From Phoronis australis (Eukaryota > Phoronida > Phoronidae): a DNA stretch of 64,000 nucleotides. The stretch covers positions 292,710 to 356,709 of the forward strand of contig NMRA01000068.1 of NCBI GenBank assembly GCA_002633005.1, given 5' to 3'. Position numbers and translations under genes: made by a program. Below, in pieces: positions 33,017 to 44,884 of the stretch (within the stretch, counting starts at the first letter, position 1; every line of letters starts with the position of its first letter). Below the pieces are notes generated by a model that saw nothing but the letters and a program-made list of their open reading frames with translations, ran no database searches and had not been told where the DNA came from.

Positions 33017-34984
33017 ACGCTCAACGTTGGCCCAGTGAAGCCATGAGTTTGTGATAATTGTGTTAGGTTAGGCCTTCTGTTCAGTTGATGTGAACAGCTT
33101 GATCCATTGATACATTTCCTACTGGTGATGACAAGAAGAGTCTTTGCAAGCTTGGCAATTCACTCAACAGTGTACATTTGTTGACCAATTATTTGAATTG
33201 TTGGTGAGCTATTTTGGAGATTGTTGTGCTGGAAAGTTTTGCCCAGTTTGTAATCTTGCTGCTCCACTGAAAAACAACTTAGGCCCTATTTGTCAAATCA
33301 ACTCATCTGGCAACTTCCATCCTATGGCTGAGTTTTGGGTAGTGTTTTATTATATTGATTTCAGCTGTACCACAACTTCGCGATTGGTATAAAGCGACTT
33401 TTGTTACCTGTTGCTGTGTTGTAGGTTTTGTTCTCCCTTCGTTTTTATCGAGTGACTTGTGGGACTTTTGAAAGTGGAAAATTTCTGGGTGTACATTCTG
33501 CAACCCCATCTTGTCGTGATTTTGAAATCTTACTGGGAATTCGAATTACTGTAGCAAGAATTTTTTTAAAGCTTTTATTTGGGAATTTTCATTTCATTAC
33601 AATAAAACGTTCCTACAGCCTTATTTACTATATAACTTTTCTTATGAATTCCAGGTCTGTTGTATCGGGGTTTCTCCATAGCTGGGTCTTGTTTTGGCGC
33701 AGTCTCGGGTCTAGTATCGGGACCTTATTCTCAAGAGACTGCACTTTTGCACAAGTGAGATTTAATTATTTTTCGGGAGCGTAACACATAGTTCCTGACT
33801 TAGTCTTAAATCACTTTTCATAAAATAGACCCCTGGTCTTCAGGAATAAAGCATTGCCAGCTCTTTTCAAGTCTAGTAATCACGCTTCGTCCTGCTTAGC
33901 TATCAGAAAAAAAAAACGAAAGTCAAGTTCGAACTTTTACTGTCCTCAAAAGTTTGTCTCGTAATGTTCCTTACGTCGATACGAATCTATTTGGGGTGCC
34001 GCCTGTGGTCGTTGCAGTTATCTCGACAACGGGGATATTTTGAAAAAATATTAAAGGGAAAAGGGATTGGTTGTATTAAAACTGGTATAAATCCGACTGC
34101 CTACTGTAGGAACTGGTGATTTCGACTACTTCCCATTATAATTAACATTGGCCCTGGCCTGTTCTTAAATTAAAATGGAGGTTTCTGAAGTTGGAAAAAA
34201 ACGACATGTCGTTATTGCTTAAGACTAGCGTCAACAAGTTGGCGGGTCCTTTATCCGAACACGAGTCTCCAGCACTAGATTAACGAACTGTCATAAAATT
34301 CTTTACAAATCTTTTTTACGTACTGGTAATATATTTATTATCATTAATAAACAACGTCCATTTATACACGGATGCACACCTCGGGAAAGACCATTCTCTT
34401 AATAAAGTCAACAACTGCTACATGGAGTTAATGTGAACAATAAAGTTTCCTCGTTTCCAAAAAAGCTGTCATACACAAACTAGAAATTTAACTTTTCAGC
34501 ACTGTGGTACACTTGAATATATGCAACGAACTTATGAATATTGGATGTATTTTTGTGACATCCTTGTAAATGTAATGTTTGGCTAGTAATTAGCAAAACG
34601 AAAATCATGTGTCTCGTTAAGTCCAAGAACAACACGTTAGTCAGAAAAACAGTTGTGAACTTTTGAATTAGTTTTCTTAATCCCTACCAAAAATCTTCTA
34701 CATAGCGACATTCCTAGAAAATGTGACAGCGTCTCTGGAGCTTTATTGCAAAAGGAACATAAATTAGAATTCCGTACTTAGAGTTGTAGGCTACTTGAAC
34801 CTTGGAACCTCCTCTCGTCTGAGCGCGGAACATACTGAGACCAGTTACATAGTGGTAAGTGGTCTAAATCAGAAGTTTGTGGAGAGCTCTGCAGGTAGCT
34901 GGGTTGCATTGTCGTCATAACAAGGCGATGACGTTTGAAATACGTTAACCCACCAGTGTAAGCTTGTGAACTGAAGTTGTGTAG
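33017..34984. other. NUTF2 3' UTR and intergenic DNA
   Basis: An AATAAA at 33601-33606, about 590 bases after the stop, is a candidate polyadenylation signal; another lies near 33844. No further gene was recognised before the coiled-coil ORF. Confidence 0.4.
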
Positions 34985-36265
34985 ATGGCGTTTCGTCCAG
35001 TTGCACAGGGCTTGGAAAAAAACATAGCACACACGCAAAGTGTTAGTAAGATTACCAAGGGCGTGGATTCATTGTCGGAATGTTCTGATCAAAGAAAACA
35101 CTGTGACGTGGAAAATGGAGACGGAGAGAATGTACCAAGAAATTTTGCCTATTTCGAAGACATTAAAGAACTTTCGGTAGAAGACGCGTTCGATACTTTG
35201 TTGAACCTTTCTCGTCAAAAGGATAGGTATTTCATTCAATGTCTCGCAGAGCAGTACCAGTTCATGGGATCCAGAATGAAAGATCTCGAGACGCGTATCA
35301 CTGAAGGAGAAGAAATGGCCGTTGCCATCAGATCGTGCATCAAGAACGATAACGAAGACCTGCAGAGCGAAATTCAAGCCCTTAAGAAGCTGAACATGGC
35401 CGTCGTCGAAGCGGCGAATGAAAAAATAGCGGAATATAGAATCATTATTGAGAGTGAAAGAGGAAGGCGAGAAGAATTGTCTGCGTCACTTGAAACGGCA
35501 AATAACACAATAACGGAACTGAAAGATTTGGTTCAACATTTTAAAACAAACTACATCAAAGAAAATTTATCAAGACAAATGTACACCAACCAAAATAGAA
35601 TCGATTTAAAGAGCATGGTGACGGCGTTTCAAAGTAGACAGTCGAAAACAGAACAGGAGATGGAGTTGCTTCGTGCCAACTGGATCTTCGAAGCGAATGA
35701 ACGGAAGCGCGAGGAAGAGGAATGCCGTCAACAGATCGAACGAATTCAACATATGTCAAATAAGAAAATTAAAGATCTAGAGCACACTGTGGAAACATTC
35801 ATGAAGAAGTGCGAATCAAGAGGAGACATCGCCCAGGTTGTATCCCCTAACATCGAAGATCAAGTTGGCGATGCCTGCAAGCCGTCTTATGATTGGCGCC
35901 AAATGGATGATGTAATGAAGATGAAGATGGAGTTTCTCGATAACAAGATGGCCTCCATGCAAATGGCAGTTGATTTCACTTCAGAGGATTCGGAAACTGA
36001 TCAGAATCCCTCTACTGCGGAGAGTTTAGCTGAAAGTCCAATGATCTCTTCTGAAAAAGCTGATGACCAAAACGTAATGTCTCCATTGCACAATGATGAT
36101 GCAACAGCCGATGTTGACATTAGTTTTCCTCAAAGCTATTCTGTTCCTGATGGAGATGCTGCTATAGCGAGTCTTCAAGCAGAAAATCACACTAATGCAA
36201 TCAGCTGTACAGGCGAAGGTCAAAAAAATATACAGAAGGCGGAAATTATAGTTTTTCCTCAGTGA
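34985..36265 (+). CDS. Intronless coiled-coil protein of unknown function (426 aa)
   Basis: A single uninterrupted frame, by far the longest in the window, with good codon structure. Residues about 1-55 are polar and probably disordered. About 60-290 is rich in Glu, Lys, Arg and Gln with heptad-like Leu/Ile/Met spacing and no Pro over long stretches (for example DLQSEIQALKKLNMAVVEAA), so a long coiled coil is likely. A second short helical patch has the sequence QMDDVMKMKMEFLDNKM. The last ~90 residues are acidic and Ser-rich. There is no signal peptide, membrane segment or recognised domain. The start context is TGTGTAGATGGCG; an upstream 5' UTR exon splicing at this AG is possible. I do not recognise the family. 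A retrocopy or a lineage-specific gene are alternatives. Confidence 0.75.
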   Translation: MAFRPVAQGLEKNIAHTQSVSKITKGVDSLSECSDQRKHCDVENGDGENVPRNFAYFEDIKELSVEDAFDTLLNLSRQKDRYFIQCLAEQYQFMGSRMKDLETRITEGEEMAVAIRSCIKNDNEDLQSEIQALKKLNMAVVEAANEKIAEYRIIIESERGRREELSASLETANNTITELKDLVQHFKTNYIKENLSRQMYTNQNRIDLKSMVTAFQSRQSKTEQEMELLRANWIFEANERKREEEECRQQIERIQHMSNKKIKDLEHTVETFMKKCESRGDIAQVVSPNIEDQVGDACKPSYDWRQMDDVMKMKMEFLDNKMASMQMAVDFTSEDSETDQNPSTAESLAESPMISSEKADDQNVMSPLHNDDATADVDISFPQSYSVPDGDAAIASLQAENHTNAISCTGEGQKNIQKAEIIVFPQ

Positions 36266-36803
36266 GGTGTTCTGCTTTGTAACCTCTGTGGTTATATCCC
36301 TTCTAAAAATTGCCGAATTTGAGAATTAATAGATTTCATTGTATCTGTATTTGTCAAGTTGAATTGTGTTATCTGGCCGGTCTAACTGTTTACGACAGTT
36401 TGCCCGAGCGAGCCTAAACCCTTTTTACATCTTAGTTCGCTTACCGACCCGTTGGTTGGGTGTCAATGCACGTATAGTAGGTTACTAGTTGAATACTGTG
36501 ACGTTTGTCTGCCGGGGCCTTACCCTACTTGGCGAGAATGATGTTTCAAATAGTTTACACCAGTAAAAGGTGCGTGTCTACATAAAGAACGACGACTGAG
36601 TGGCAAATAGTTTAACGTGAGTTTGTGCCGCCATTTTCGATTCTCAAATTAATGCTTGTTACTTATAGCCGTGTTGGTGAAGAAAATTTATTCGCTAATT
36701 TCTTTTATAATGCCCCGATTTTAAAAAAATCAAACACGGCTATTTACTTTTCAATTTTAAAAACAGTCATGTTGGTCTTTTGCCTTACTCATTGCTCGTT
36801 TTT
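36266..36803. other. 3' flank of the coiled-coil gene
   Basis: No gene seen. About 78 bases at 36649-36726 resemble, in opposite orientation, 48003-48078 in an SLC22 intron. Confidence 0.4.
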
Positions 36804-37390
36804 TTACTTTGAAACTCGTCCGCTAAACAGGCGTGTTGGTTTATCACCGCAATTATTTTGTACAGCTCGTTCAATCAAGCCCATGGTTAGCAAGTAGTTC
36901 CCTTCAATCCGTAACGGCACCGTCAAGCCTTTTCGCCGACGACTTCGTTGGATAATGAGGGGTAAACGGTCCACGCTTTCTTGTCCATTTGCGTGCAAAT
37001 CTTGTTAGCGTAAGATTTGCCTAATGCACGGTGTGGGGACGCCTTGCCTTCAATAAGAAAAGCGCTTTCCGCGAGCGAGTCGTGGCACAATCTCGCGATG
37101 CGCTTCGAAGCGCTTTCGTTATTGGACACAAGGCTATACAACGTGTATGGACTGATCACGAGTAGAATGGCGTCGTCGTGAACAAAATCGGCAAAAGTTC
37201 CTCGACAAGTAGTTTATGAGGTCGTTTACGTTATATAGGATTTTATGACACTTACTCTCGAAATATCTGTGTATGGACTCGTCATACGCGAGTTTCGCGT
37301 AACTGTCCGAACTAGTCACGAGCAACTGTACGGTTTCGCATTGAGTCAGAGGTCTTTTCAAGTTCTTGTTGTCGTCTAATTATGCATCTA
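36804..37390 (-). pseudogene. Frame-broken ORF of unknown origin
   Basis: Three adjoining minus-strand frames (37361-37134, 37159-36923 and the 3' part of 36998-36804) each change frame exactly where the next becomes protein-like. This suggests one coding stretch of roughly 190 residues with two frameshifts, near 37190 and near 36918. It is more GC-rich than its surroundings. Recognisable content is limited to segments such as LLVTSSDSYAKLAYDESIHR and ISPYTLYSLVSNNESASKRI. I cannot assign a family. A decayed mobile or viral insertion, or a truncated gene, are the main options. Confidence 0.35.
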
Positions 37391-38487
37391 TACCTTCAAA
37401 AAGTAACTCATTCCTATACATATAAAACAGTATATTGAGAAAAAATTCAAATAACAGCAATCGGAGTTCCGGCCAAAAACTTTCTGTCCCACTAACCGCA
37501 CAGACTATATCTCTCAGAAATAACTGAGATATGTTGGTTTCTAAGACGTAAGCCACGTGCATTACCAACCAAAACTCCAAAGATTAGCTGACTGTTTCAA
37601 CGACTTCGCTGAACTGAAAAAAATGCATCTAAAATTCACATAGGACCTACAGTATACAACAGACCGCAAGGTTTAGCGCGAGAATGACCCATTACACCGA
37701 TTTTCGCATTTGGCATGTAGCTACCTACACTTAATAAAATTCTGTCGTGCCGTTTGGGTGTTACAGAGTGTCAGTCGCCCAGTGGTAAGGATTTAGAACT
37801 GCCTGTATTTGATGAATCGTTTCTGGAAGTGGGAAACACAAGTAAGCTGTGCTCACCCGCACTCCTAGCAAGCCTGTTTCATCTAATTAAAAGCGCGAAT
37901 TTATTTGTGGCCAGTGCTCGTGTAAAACGGCAAAGAGCTTACTCAAGGTTTTGCAGCACTAGCTGCAGCATAGAACAGACATTACGTAGCAGGTTTTGTT
38001 TGAGTAGACTTGAGTACGTGCGGCCGAAATTAATAAAGTGATTAACTCGAACCAGTCTTCAGTCTATCGTCGCACCGAAAGCTACTAAATACCGGTCAGC
38101 GATAACCTGTGTCCGCCCATCCACGGAGTATATCGCGTGTTCATTATAAAATTTGCAAACAGATGCGTGCCGACTAAGTACCTTTTATGAATAAAACGGA
38201 TAAAAAGACGAATACAGACGGCACACCCATATTAAAACGGCACTTTCTTGTTTTTTCTTTTCATTCTTTTATTCACATCATGACTGCAGTGCAATGAACT
38301 TTAGTTTTTCATATGCTCATTCATTCACACATTCCGATGAGAAAACCAACCAGTTTCCTATCTTAAGAGTGCAGTGCACTTCAGACCAAACAAAAAGCCA
38401 TAAATGGGTGATACACCCTATGGCACGGATTTGGATCGTACTATGCGTTGCAGTTTACTTTCTTATGTTATATGACTAAAATGTAGT
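37391..38487. other. No recognisable gene
   Basis: Only short frames. A tRNA-like word CGCCCAGTGGTAAGGATTTA at about 37768 may be a SINE remnant. Confidence 0.4.
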
Positions 38488-38675
38488 TTTATGCTCGGAA
38501 TATGTCCCGAAAATAATAGGTGCTTCACAAGCTCCGTTTCCATAGATACAAAGGAGACCGTGTATAGGAGATATAAGGTCATTTATTATGACTGATAAGG
38601 TACAGAAATATGAGTGTACAAATAACATAAAGATAAAATAATAATCTCTGGAAAGATGGGCAATAAAAAGCGCCA
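38488..38675. repeat. 188-bp direct repeat, copy 1
   Basis: From TTTATGCTCGGAATATGTCC to CAATAAAAAGCGCCA. It matches 39084-39271 with five substitutions in 188 bases and no indel. The two copies are 596 bp apart. Confidence 0.9.
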
Positions 38676-39083
38676 GCACTCAGGTAAGAGGAACTACCCA
38701 AAGGAGAGGGTGGTAGAGGGTGGGAAAAAATGAAGAGAGATTAGACTCGAACCTAAGTGCTGCTAAAGCGAAGTACTGATGGCACAAAATATAACTTTAC
38801 TGAGAACAAAGGCGCCCTATGACACGTGACAATCATCAGCCTATGGGAGCCAGGAGCTGACCAAACTCGTGGCAGTAACAGAGACCGTAAAGAGGCGTTA
38901 GCGTCTTTGGCAGTAACACAAACGAACCAATAGTGAGGCTGGAAATGGAATGTCCTAGTGCCTCGAGTGCAGGAGGACCGCATGCGAATCTACACAAGCG
39001 GTTATTGGACCGGTCCGAAAGATGGGGTATAAGAGGGACGAGTCCATATTCTCACAAAAATATATTTAACGAGTGAAATATCA

Positions 39084-39271
39084 TTTATGCTCGGAATATG
39101 TCCCGAAAATAATAGGTGCGTCGCAAACTCCGTTTCCAGAGATACAAAGGAGACCGTGTATAGGAGATATAAGGTCATTTATTATGACTGATAAGGTACA
39201 GAAATATGAGTGAACAAATAACATAAAGATAAAATAATAATCTCTGGAAAGATGGGCAATAAAAAGCGCCA
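39084..39271. repeat. 188-bp direct repeat, copy 2
   Basis: Second copy of the 38488-38675 repeat. Its downstream flank (GAGATGTTG then CAGCTCATGCCCATCC) continues the match to a third, partial copy near 44160-44260, which copy 1 does not. Confidence 0.9.
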
Positions 39272-39482
39272 CGAGAGATGTTGAATACAGCTCATGCCCA
39301 TCCGCAGGGACGCACCAAAAGAAAGGGGGGGAAAAAGGAGGTATTGTGTAGATTCGCATACTTACAGAGGCTGGCAGCCGGATACCAAACCCTAACTACA
39401 GGGGCCAAGGCTGTAGGGGGAGGTACGTTTACCCAAGTGCTGCAACAGCTGCCGGGTGTGAACTCACCCTGGTGTCGTGGCG

Positions 39483-40690
39483 GTAACGAAGGGAACTAGA
39501 GTAAGGCTAAAAATACAAAAATAAAACATTTAAGACTGAACAAAACAATGAGACAAAGTGGCAAAGTGGTAAATAGGAAAAACAAGATACACGGAGTGAA
39601 ACGAAAGTACCATAAGTAAGATAAGGAAAGAGGTATATAAGGACCCCGTAAACGAACAACAGCACGAACTGAAAATGTTACAGAGGCCATGAAGGGCTAA
39701 GCCCGAAACATAAGAGAAAGTACCTAAGATATGAAAAAAGAGCGGCTAACAGAAACTGAAGTACCCAAAGGTGACGATATAAAAAATATAACAGTATAAA
39801 TAAATGAGAAAAGAAACTAACCCTAAGCAGACTGGCGAAATAAGACAAAGTGACTAACAGGGACGGAGAGAAGTAATAAAATTTGGCTAACAGATGACTG
39901 AGAGAAGTGGGTAAACTGATCAATAACATAGGCAGTAAGCCGAATGAGTACAAACTAGGAACAACGTGGGGAAACTAAAAACACCCACGGAAGGTATTAC
40001 AACAACAGAAAAGCTAAGAAGAAATACCCTAGATATAACCGGCAATACTAATGCCAGAGGGAGGGGATGGGGGAGGGATGGGAGGAGGCAGGGGATAGAG
40101 GAGGCAATACTGACACCGAAGGGGTAGGACCAAGGGGCAGGCAATACTGAAAACGGTGAGGGAAGGGAGGTTGGAGGCAAGAATGGGCAAAACGGATGAG
40201 AGGAGGGGTAGGGGGACGGAAGATTAAATTCGTCTGCAATTAACGGGAGGAGGAGGGGTAGAAGCAGGCGTGGGGGGCTGCCTGCGACAAGACTTAGCCG
40301 GGTGCTTTCCACTGCAAGAGGAACAGACATGGAGGTAGGGACACTGAGTGGGGAGCTTAGGGCAGGTGTGGGAGTTGTAGGACCAGCAGTAGCCAGGGGT
40401 GCGATGAGGAGAGGTGGTTTGGGGGGAGGGGGATTGGTGGGACCNCGGGAAAAAAGGGGGGAGGTTGAGGGAGGGGTTAGGACGACGGAGTTGGAAACCA
40501 AAGGGGAAACGAACACTGAGAGGGTGATTGAGTAACCCACGGGCATTGAAGTGGACAGGAGAGATGGGTGGGTAGTACCGCCCACAGAAGGTTTTTACTA
40601 CTTCATAACACAGGAGGTAAAATAAAATGAAACATACATAATTATATGGACATGGAGATATAAACGATTATAGGAGAGGTATGGAGACGA
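39483..40690. other. Long purine-skewed low-complexity tract
   Basis: For about 1.2 kb the plus strand is strongly enriched in A and G, with G-runs such as GGGAGGGGATGGGGGAGGGA at 40060-40079. The minus strand is open in a 221-aa Pro/Ser/Leu-rich frame (40585-39920) and shorter Leu/Ser frames. These follow from the skew and are not convincing proteins. One N lies at 40445. Confidence 0.6.
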
Positions 40691-40748
40691 TTGAGTCAAG
40701 ACAAGGGGAACAAAAGATGAAAATGTGTGCGGTGAGATCGAGTTTCAC

Positions 40749-41120
40749 TCATTTTTTCATGAAGATCCTTGGAAAGCACGCAAACTGAAATGCGACTATT
40801 GTAATGTAAGTTGAATTGAATGCAGCAACCTTGTGTAGTACAAGAGAACGTCTGTGTACATATTATGTATTTATCGGATAACGATTCTTTGCCCTGCATT
40901 GGGAACAACAACTTCGAGGCACAGTTTTCAAGCATTTTTTCATGACGATTCTTGGAAAGAGTGTAATCTGAAACGCGACTGTTGGGATGTCGGTTGAATT
41001 AAATGTAACCAACCTTGCATGTATTTATCTAATAACGATTCTTTACTCTGCATTGAGAACAACAATGTCGAGGCATAGTTTTCCATGCATTTTTTTCATC
41101 ACTATTCCTGGAAAGAACGC
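40749..41120. repeat. Diverged ~155-185-bp tandem repeat, three starts
   Basis: The phrase CATTTTTTCATGANGATYCT then TGGAAAG occurs near 40749 and 40934, and a variant near 41090. Shared inner words are TTTATCNNATAACGATTCTT and TTCGAGGCA-type sequence. Non-coding. Confidence 0.75.
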
Positions 41121-43277
41121 AAACTGACAAACTTCGGCACTCAGTAACAGTAGCATATAGAATATGCATTTGAAAACTGCACTTGTCAGATATTGTCACT
41201 CAACAGGAGATGTTTGTATGCATTATAGATGACTTTTATTCGCCGTTATTATGGAAATAAGGATGTACGTGATCTAGTTTTTGAAATCAGGCACATTCTC
41301 GTGTCTCTCATTAATGTCGGCAAGGCAAAGAATTTTAGATCACGCATCCACGCCGGTGTTGCAGCCCTCAGCACAACACTTAATACTTCGTTAGCACAGG
41401 AAGAACGAATAGAATAGTGCAACCTAGAAAAACTTGTTCAGAATCAGACAACAACAAATAACATGTGAAACTCCAGTGGCTCGAAAACGAGAGAGCAAAT
41501 GTGCCTGACGAATGTTTACGGCATTGTGGGTAAATACAGCTATAGATTCGAGTGTCGCTGTGTAATTCGGGACGGACCTATTGCCATGAACCGCAAGTAT
41601 ATAGTACTAACTGTATGATTTAATTCTACTAGTTATGTGTGCTTCTATAGTACAGTTAACAGCGGAAAGCGATCGAGAAACAATTCTAATAAACTTCAGC
41701 ATGTGCATTATACTCAAGCAAATAACCCCGGCATAAATCCTGAAGGTTACTGGAGTGATAGGCCTACATACACTGACTTATTCAGTTCTGACAGTGGCGT
41801 TATTTTGAATTCGGGAGACGATTTGTGTGCCTTAAAATATTGCCTTTCGTTATCCGTAGGATTCACAAAGGATTGTAGGTGATACTCAAACATTGAACTA
41901 AGGCCGTAAGTTATTTTTAGAAATGCCATTGCGTGAGAGAACGCTTGTTAGCTGTCTCGCCGGTTTTCGGATGTAGCGCAGCTTAGAAAACTCTAAAAAA
42001 GTTTCTCAGCTACTTTGAAATTTGAACACACATCTTATCCGAGTACAGAGATTTTATCGCTTACTTCTCTCCGAGCCAGTTCTAAATGTCGTCTTGTCTT
42101 TTGCGCTGGCATTTTCCTCCGCGATAATTCTACGTTTCAAACACTCACTGACGCCTTGCTATGCGAGACTAAGCACGTCCTCAGTCGTGATGGTCACGTG
42201 ACACAACAACTCGTTTCTCTGACTCCGGCAAGTGTGCAAAAAAGCCCATCAATTAGTCCAGTTTCATAAAGTTTACGTAAGCGGTCGCGGATTTAGGGGG
42301 CGGGGGGCAATGATCCCCCTAAAATTCTCCCAGATTCCGTTTGGCAGCTCGGGGGTGCGAATGTCTGCCCTGCCCCCCCCCCTTACTCAAAATCCTGGAT
42401 CCGCCCCTGTTTTCTATTTAAGTCTTTGTTGTATGTCTTTCAAATTTCTTTCATCTTTGTAGCCGAATTGGTCAGTGTCTCCGACAGTTTTAGTTTTTCC
42501 GGCATTTATCGTTCTTGCCGTCGAAGCTCAACTGACAAGCATTGGGTTTGGGAGTGATATCAACAAGTTCTTGAATAATTCCAGGAGAACTTATGACGTG
42601 GACAGTTGTTTAACGTTTGGATCGGCAAAGTTTATTTTCGATTCTAATGAGTCACCCCCAGATTTCATTCCGATATGCTTGAACCCCGAAATGAATCTCA
42701 AAAATTTTCCGTGGAAAAGTTTGTATCCGATACGACATTGGCCTAGCACTTCACCAGGCCCGTAGGTAGGCAAAAATTATTGGGGGGNTGTGCTCCCAAT
42801 GCCACCATATTTGTATTTAATCTCCCACGTCCGCCCTAGGTGGGGGGGGGCACAGTGGTCGATTTAGGGTGGCCAACTAGTGAAGGGGACATATACATCA
42901 ACGGCATAATGAATCATATTATAACTAACTCACCGATTTTCCTTTTTTTCACAGCACCAAGGCAACCGAGTCGCCGCACTGGACCGTAATTCCAGGTCAC
43001 GCTAATGTGAGAAGCATTTAGCGTTTGCCAATACTAACAGGCACAAATTTTTCTAATTGAATGTAGGATCCATTTCTACACTTCAAATACAATTTTGTGC
43101 GACTAGTGTTGTATTCCTGTCTCAAATTGCTCATGACGACGCCGTTCTCCTCGCGGTCAGTCCAAACACGTAGTACGTACAGGTCCCCAAACCGTGTAAT
43201 GGGGACGTTAGTTAAGTCCCTCATTTAAAGACTAACTTAAACGGAATTTTGTTATTTTAGATGTATTGGATTAACCA
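41121..43277. other. No recognisable gene; MITE remnants
   Basis: Contains the hAT-like MITE at 42282-42409. A further G-rich fragment with one N (42764-42860) resembles the end of a similar element. No exon was recognised. Confidence 0.4.
42282..42409. mobile_element. hAT-like MITE
   Basis: The right end in reverse reads CAGGGGCGGATCCAGGATTT, a widespread hAT-type MITE terminus. The left end GCGGATTTAGGGGGCGG is its degenerate counterpart. The centre is G/C homopolymer-rich and non-coding. Confidence 0.55.
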
Positions 43278-43426
43278 CCAGGGCTGAGTTGCATAAAGCT
43301 TCAAAAGATATCGCTGGATAAGTTCGATTGTTGCATGACATCAGGTGCATTGTTCAACAATAACAACGTGACGCGAGATAATGCGACGTCATTGTTGCTA
43401 TACGGCATTTATGCAACTGGGCCCTG
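43278..43426. mobile_element. 149-bp MITE with CCAGGGCNNAGTTGCATAAA ends
   Basis: The left end CCAGGGCTGAGTTGCATAAA and the reverse of the right end CCAGGGCCCAGTTGCATAAA differ at two bases over 20. The element is short and non-coding. The target duplication is not clear. Confidence 0.75.
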
Positions 43427-44159
43427 GTAGTTCTAGCAAAACCTTAGCAAAGAAAACGCGACTTCAATCACGCAAATCAAAGCCCGTGAAATGATAGATA
43501 AAGTTGCCATTTCAAGCCATATCCCGTCACCGCGACTGGATCCCAGGCAAAATAACAAAAGACCAAAAAGAGTTGTATTGAATAGGGGCCGAATAGGACA
43601 CCATGGTGTTATTCGCAGATGTTTGAATTAAAAAGGCGATTCTCACGGTGAGGTAGACCGCAAAAGCAAGCCAATACGCCTAACAGTTCGTTACATTTGA
43701 CAATTTATGGCACAGTTTAACCCCCGTTATAGTGTTGTTTACTATTTATTGAAGGTTAGTCTTGCAGATCTTTGGATGTCAAAAGTCACTAAATCCTTGG
43801 ATGTCAAAAGTCGCTAAACTTTACTTACAAAAGTATATTGTGCGAAGCACCCAAAGCAGCATGCAAAAGAAATCGAGAACACTTACGGTAACGAAATCAA
43901 CATTTATTTTATTAAAAATTACATACAGTCCATGAAGTATACATTCCATGAAGTCATTGCATTTTGTGTGAAAGAAAAATAACATAACTTAAGTCATGTG
44001 CTTTGTGTCAAAGCACAAGTTTTGATATAGACCTTTTACTAGTACCAACTTGTCCCGTAGTCAAATAAGTGATTTCTTGGCTCAGGAGAAAATGATAGTT
44101 ATTTCGTCAGATCAAGCTCATAAAATTTCAGGTTGCAATGTGACCTGAACAATATAATG

Positions 44160-44280
44160 AACACAGGTAAATAACATAAAAATGGTAATCTCTGGTAAGA
44201 TGGGCAATAAAAAAGCGCCACACGAGATGTTGTAAGACAGCTCATGCCCATCCATTTTTCCAGAGGCCCCACTCTGGCAA
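44160..44280. repeat. Partial third copy of the 188-bp repeat family
   Basis: Shares AACATAAA, TAATCTCTGG and AAGATGGGCAATAAAAA, then CAGCTCATGCCCATCC, with 39220-39300. GATGGGCA and TGCCCATC within it are inverted and could pair. Confidence 0.6.
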
Positions 44281-44884
44281 GGAATAAGGGAGACAACTGT
44301 CGCTCTATTTTCGTGTTTTCTTTTCTCGTAATTGTATATCACTTGAGGAAAATTGATGACCCGACAGATAACATCAGTTGCTGCGTATTTCGTTTTTTGA
44401 AATGATCTTTTCATATTTAAGGGTCCAGCCATGAAGGGGGGGGCATTGATGACATCCAAGTGACCACCCTTTTCGTGTTTTTAATAATAAATTCTTAAGG
44501 GGTCGCTCACGGACAGAGGGTCCAATGTTGGTAATCGCAGAACCTTACATGTTGAGGAAGGTCACTTCTTGCAGGGTCACACGACATGGAATTAACTTAA
44601 CTCTTGTCCATGCTTAATGATATTTAGCCTTTCATCTTAAAAAGTGGCCTTTCAGAAGGGCTCCTCTCTCGGTGGGACGGTTTGGGGGCATTGTCTCTTT
44701 GTTCCTCTACACATGTAAATCTAACATTGCCAAATATTCACGAGGGAATGAACCGAGATTCCAAATTCATGAAAAAACACAAAACATACGTGCACAGCAC
44801 AACAGTATCAAGCATTCGGTCCAAACAACCAAAAGTGAAAAGGACAATAGGGTTGACCACCATCGAAAGGGTGGAAATTTGAAA

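Noticed and set aside
37754-38041. tRNA-like word CGCCCAGTGGTAAGGATTTA and the ORF over it
   Set aside because: No B box, no cloverleaf and no protein domain; at most a SINE remnant.
39920-40585. 221-aa Pro/Ser/Leu-rich minus-strand ORF
   Set aside because: Composition follows from the purine-skewed tract, it contains an undetermined base, and no domain or splice structure is visible.
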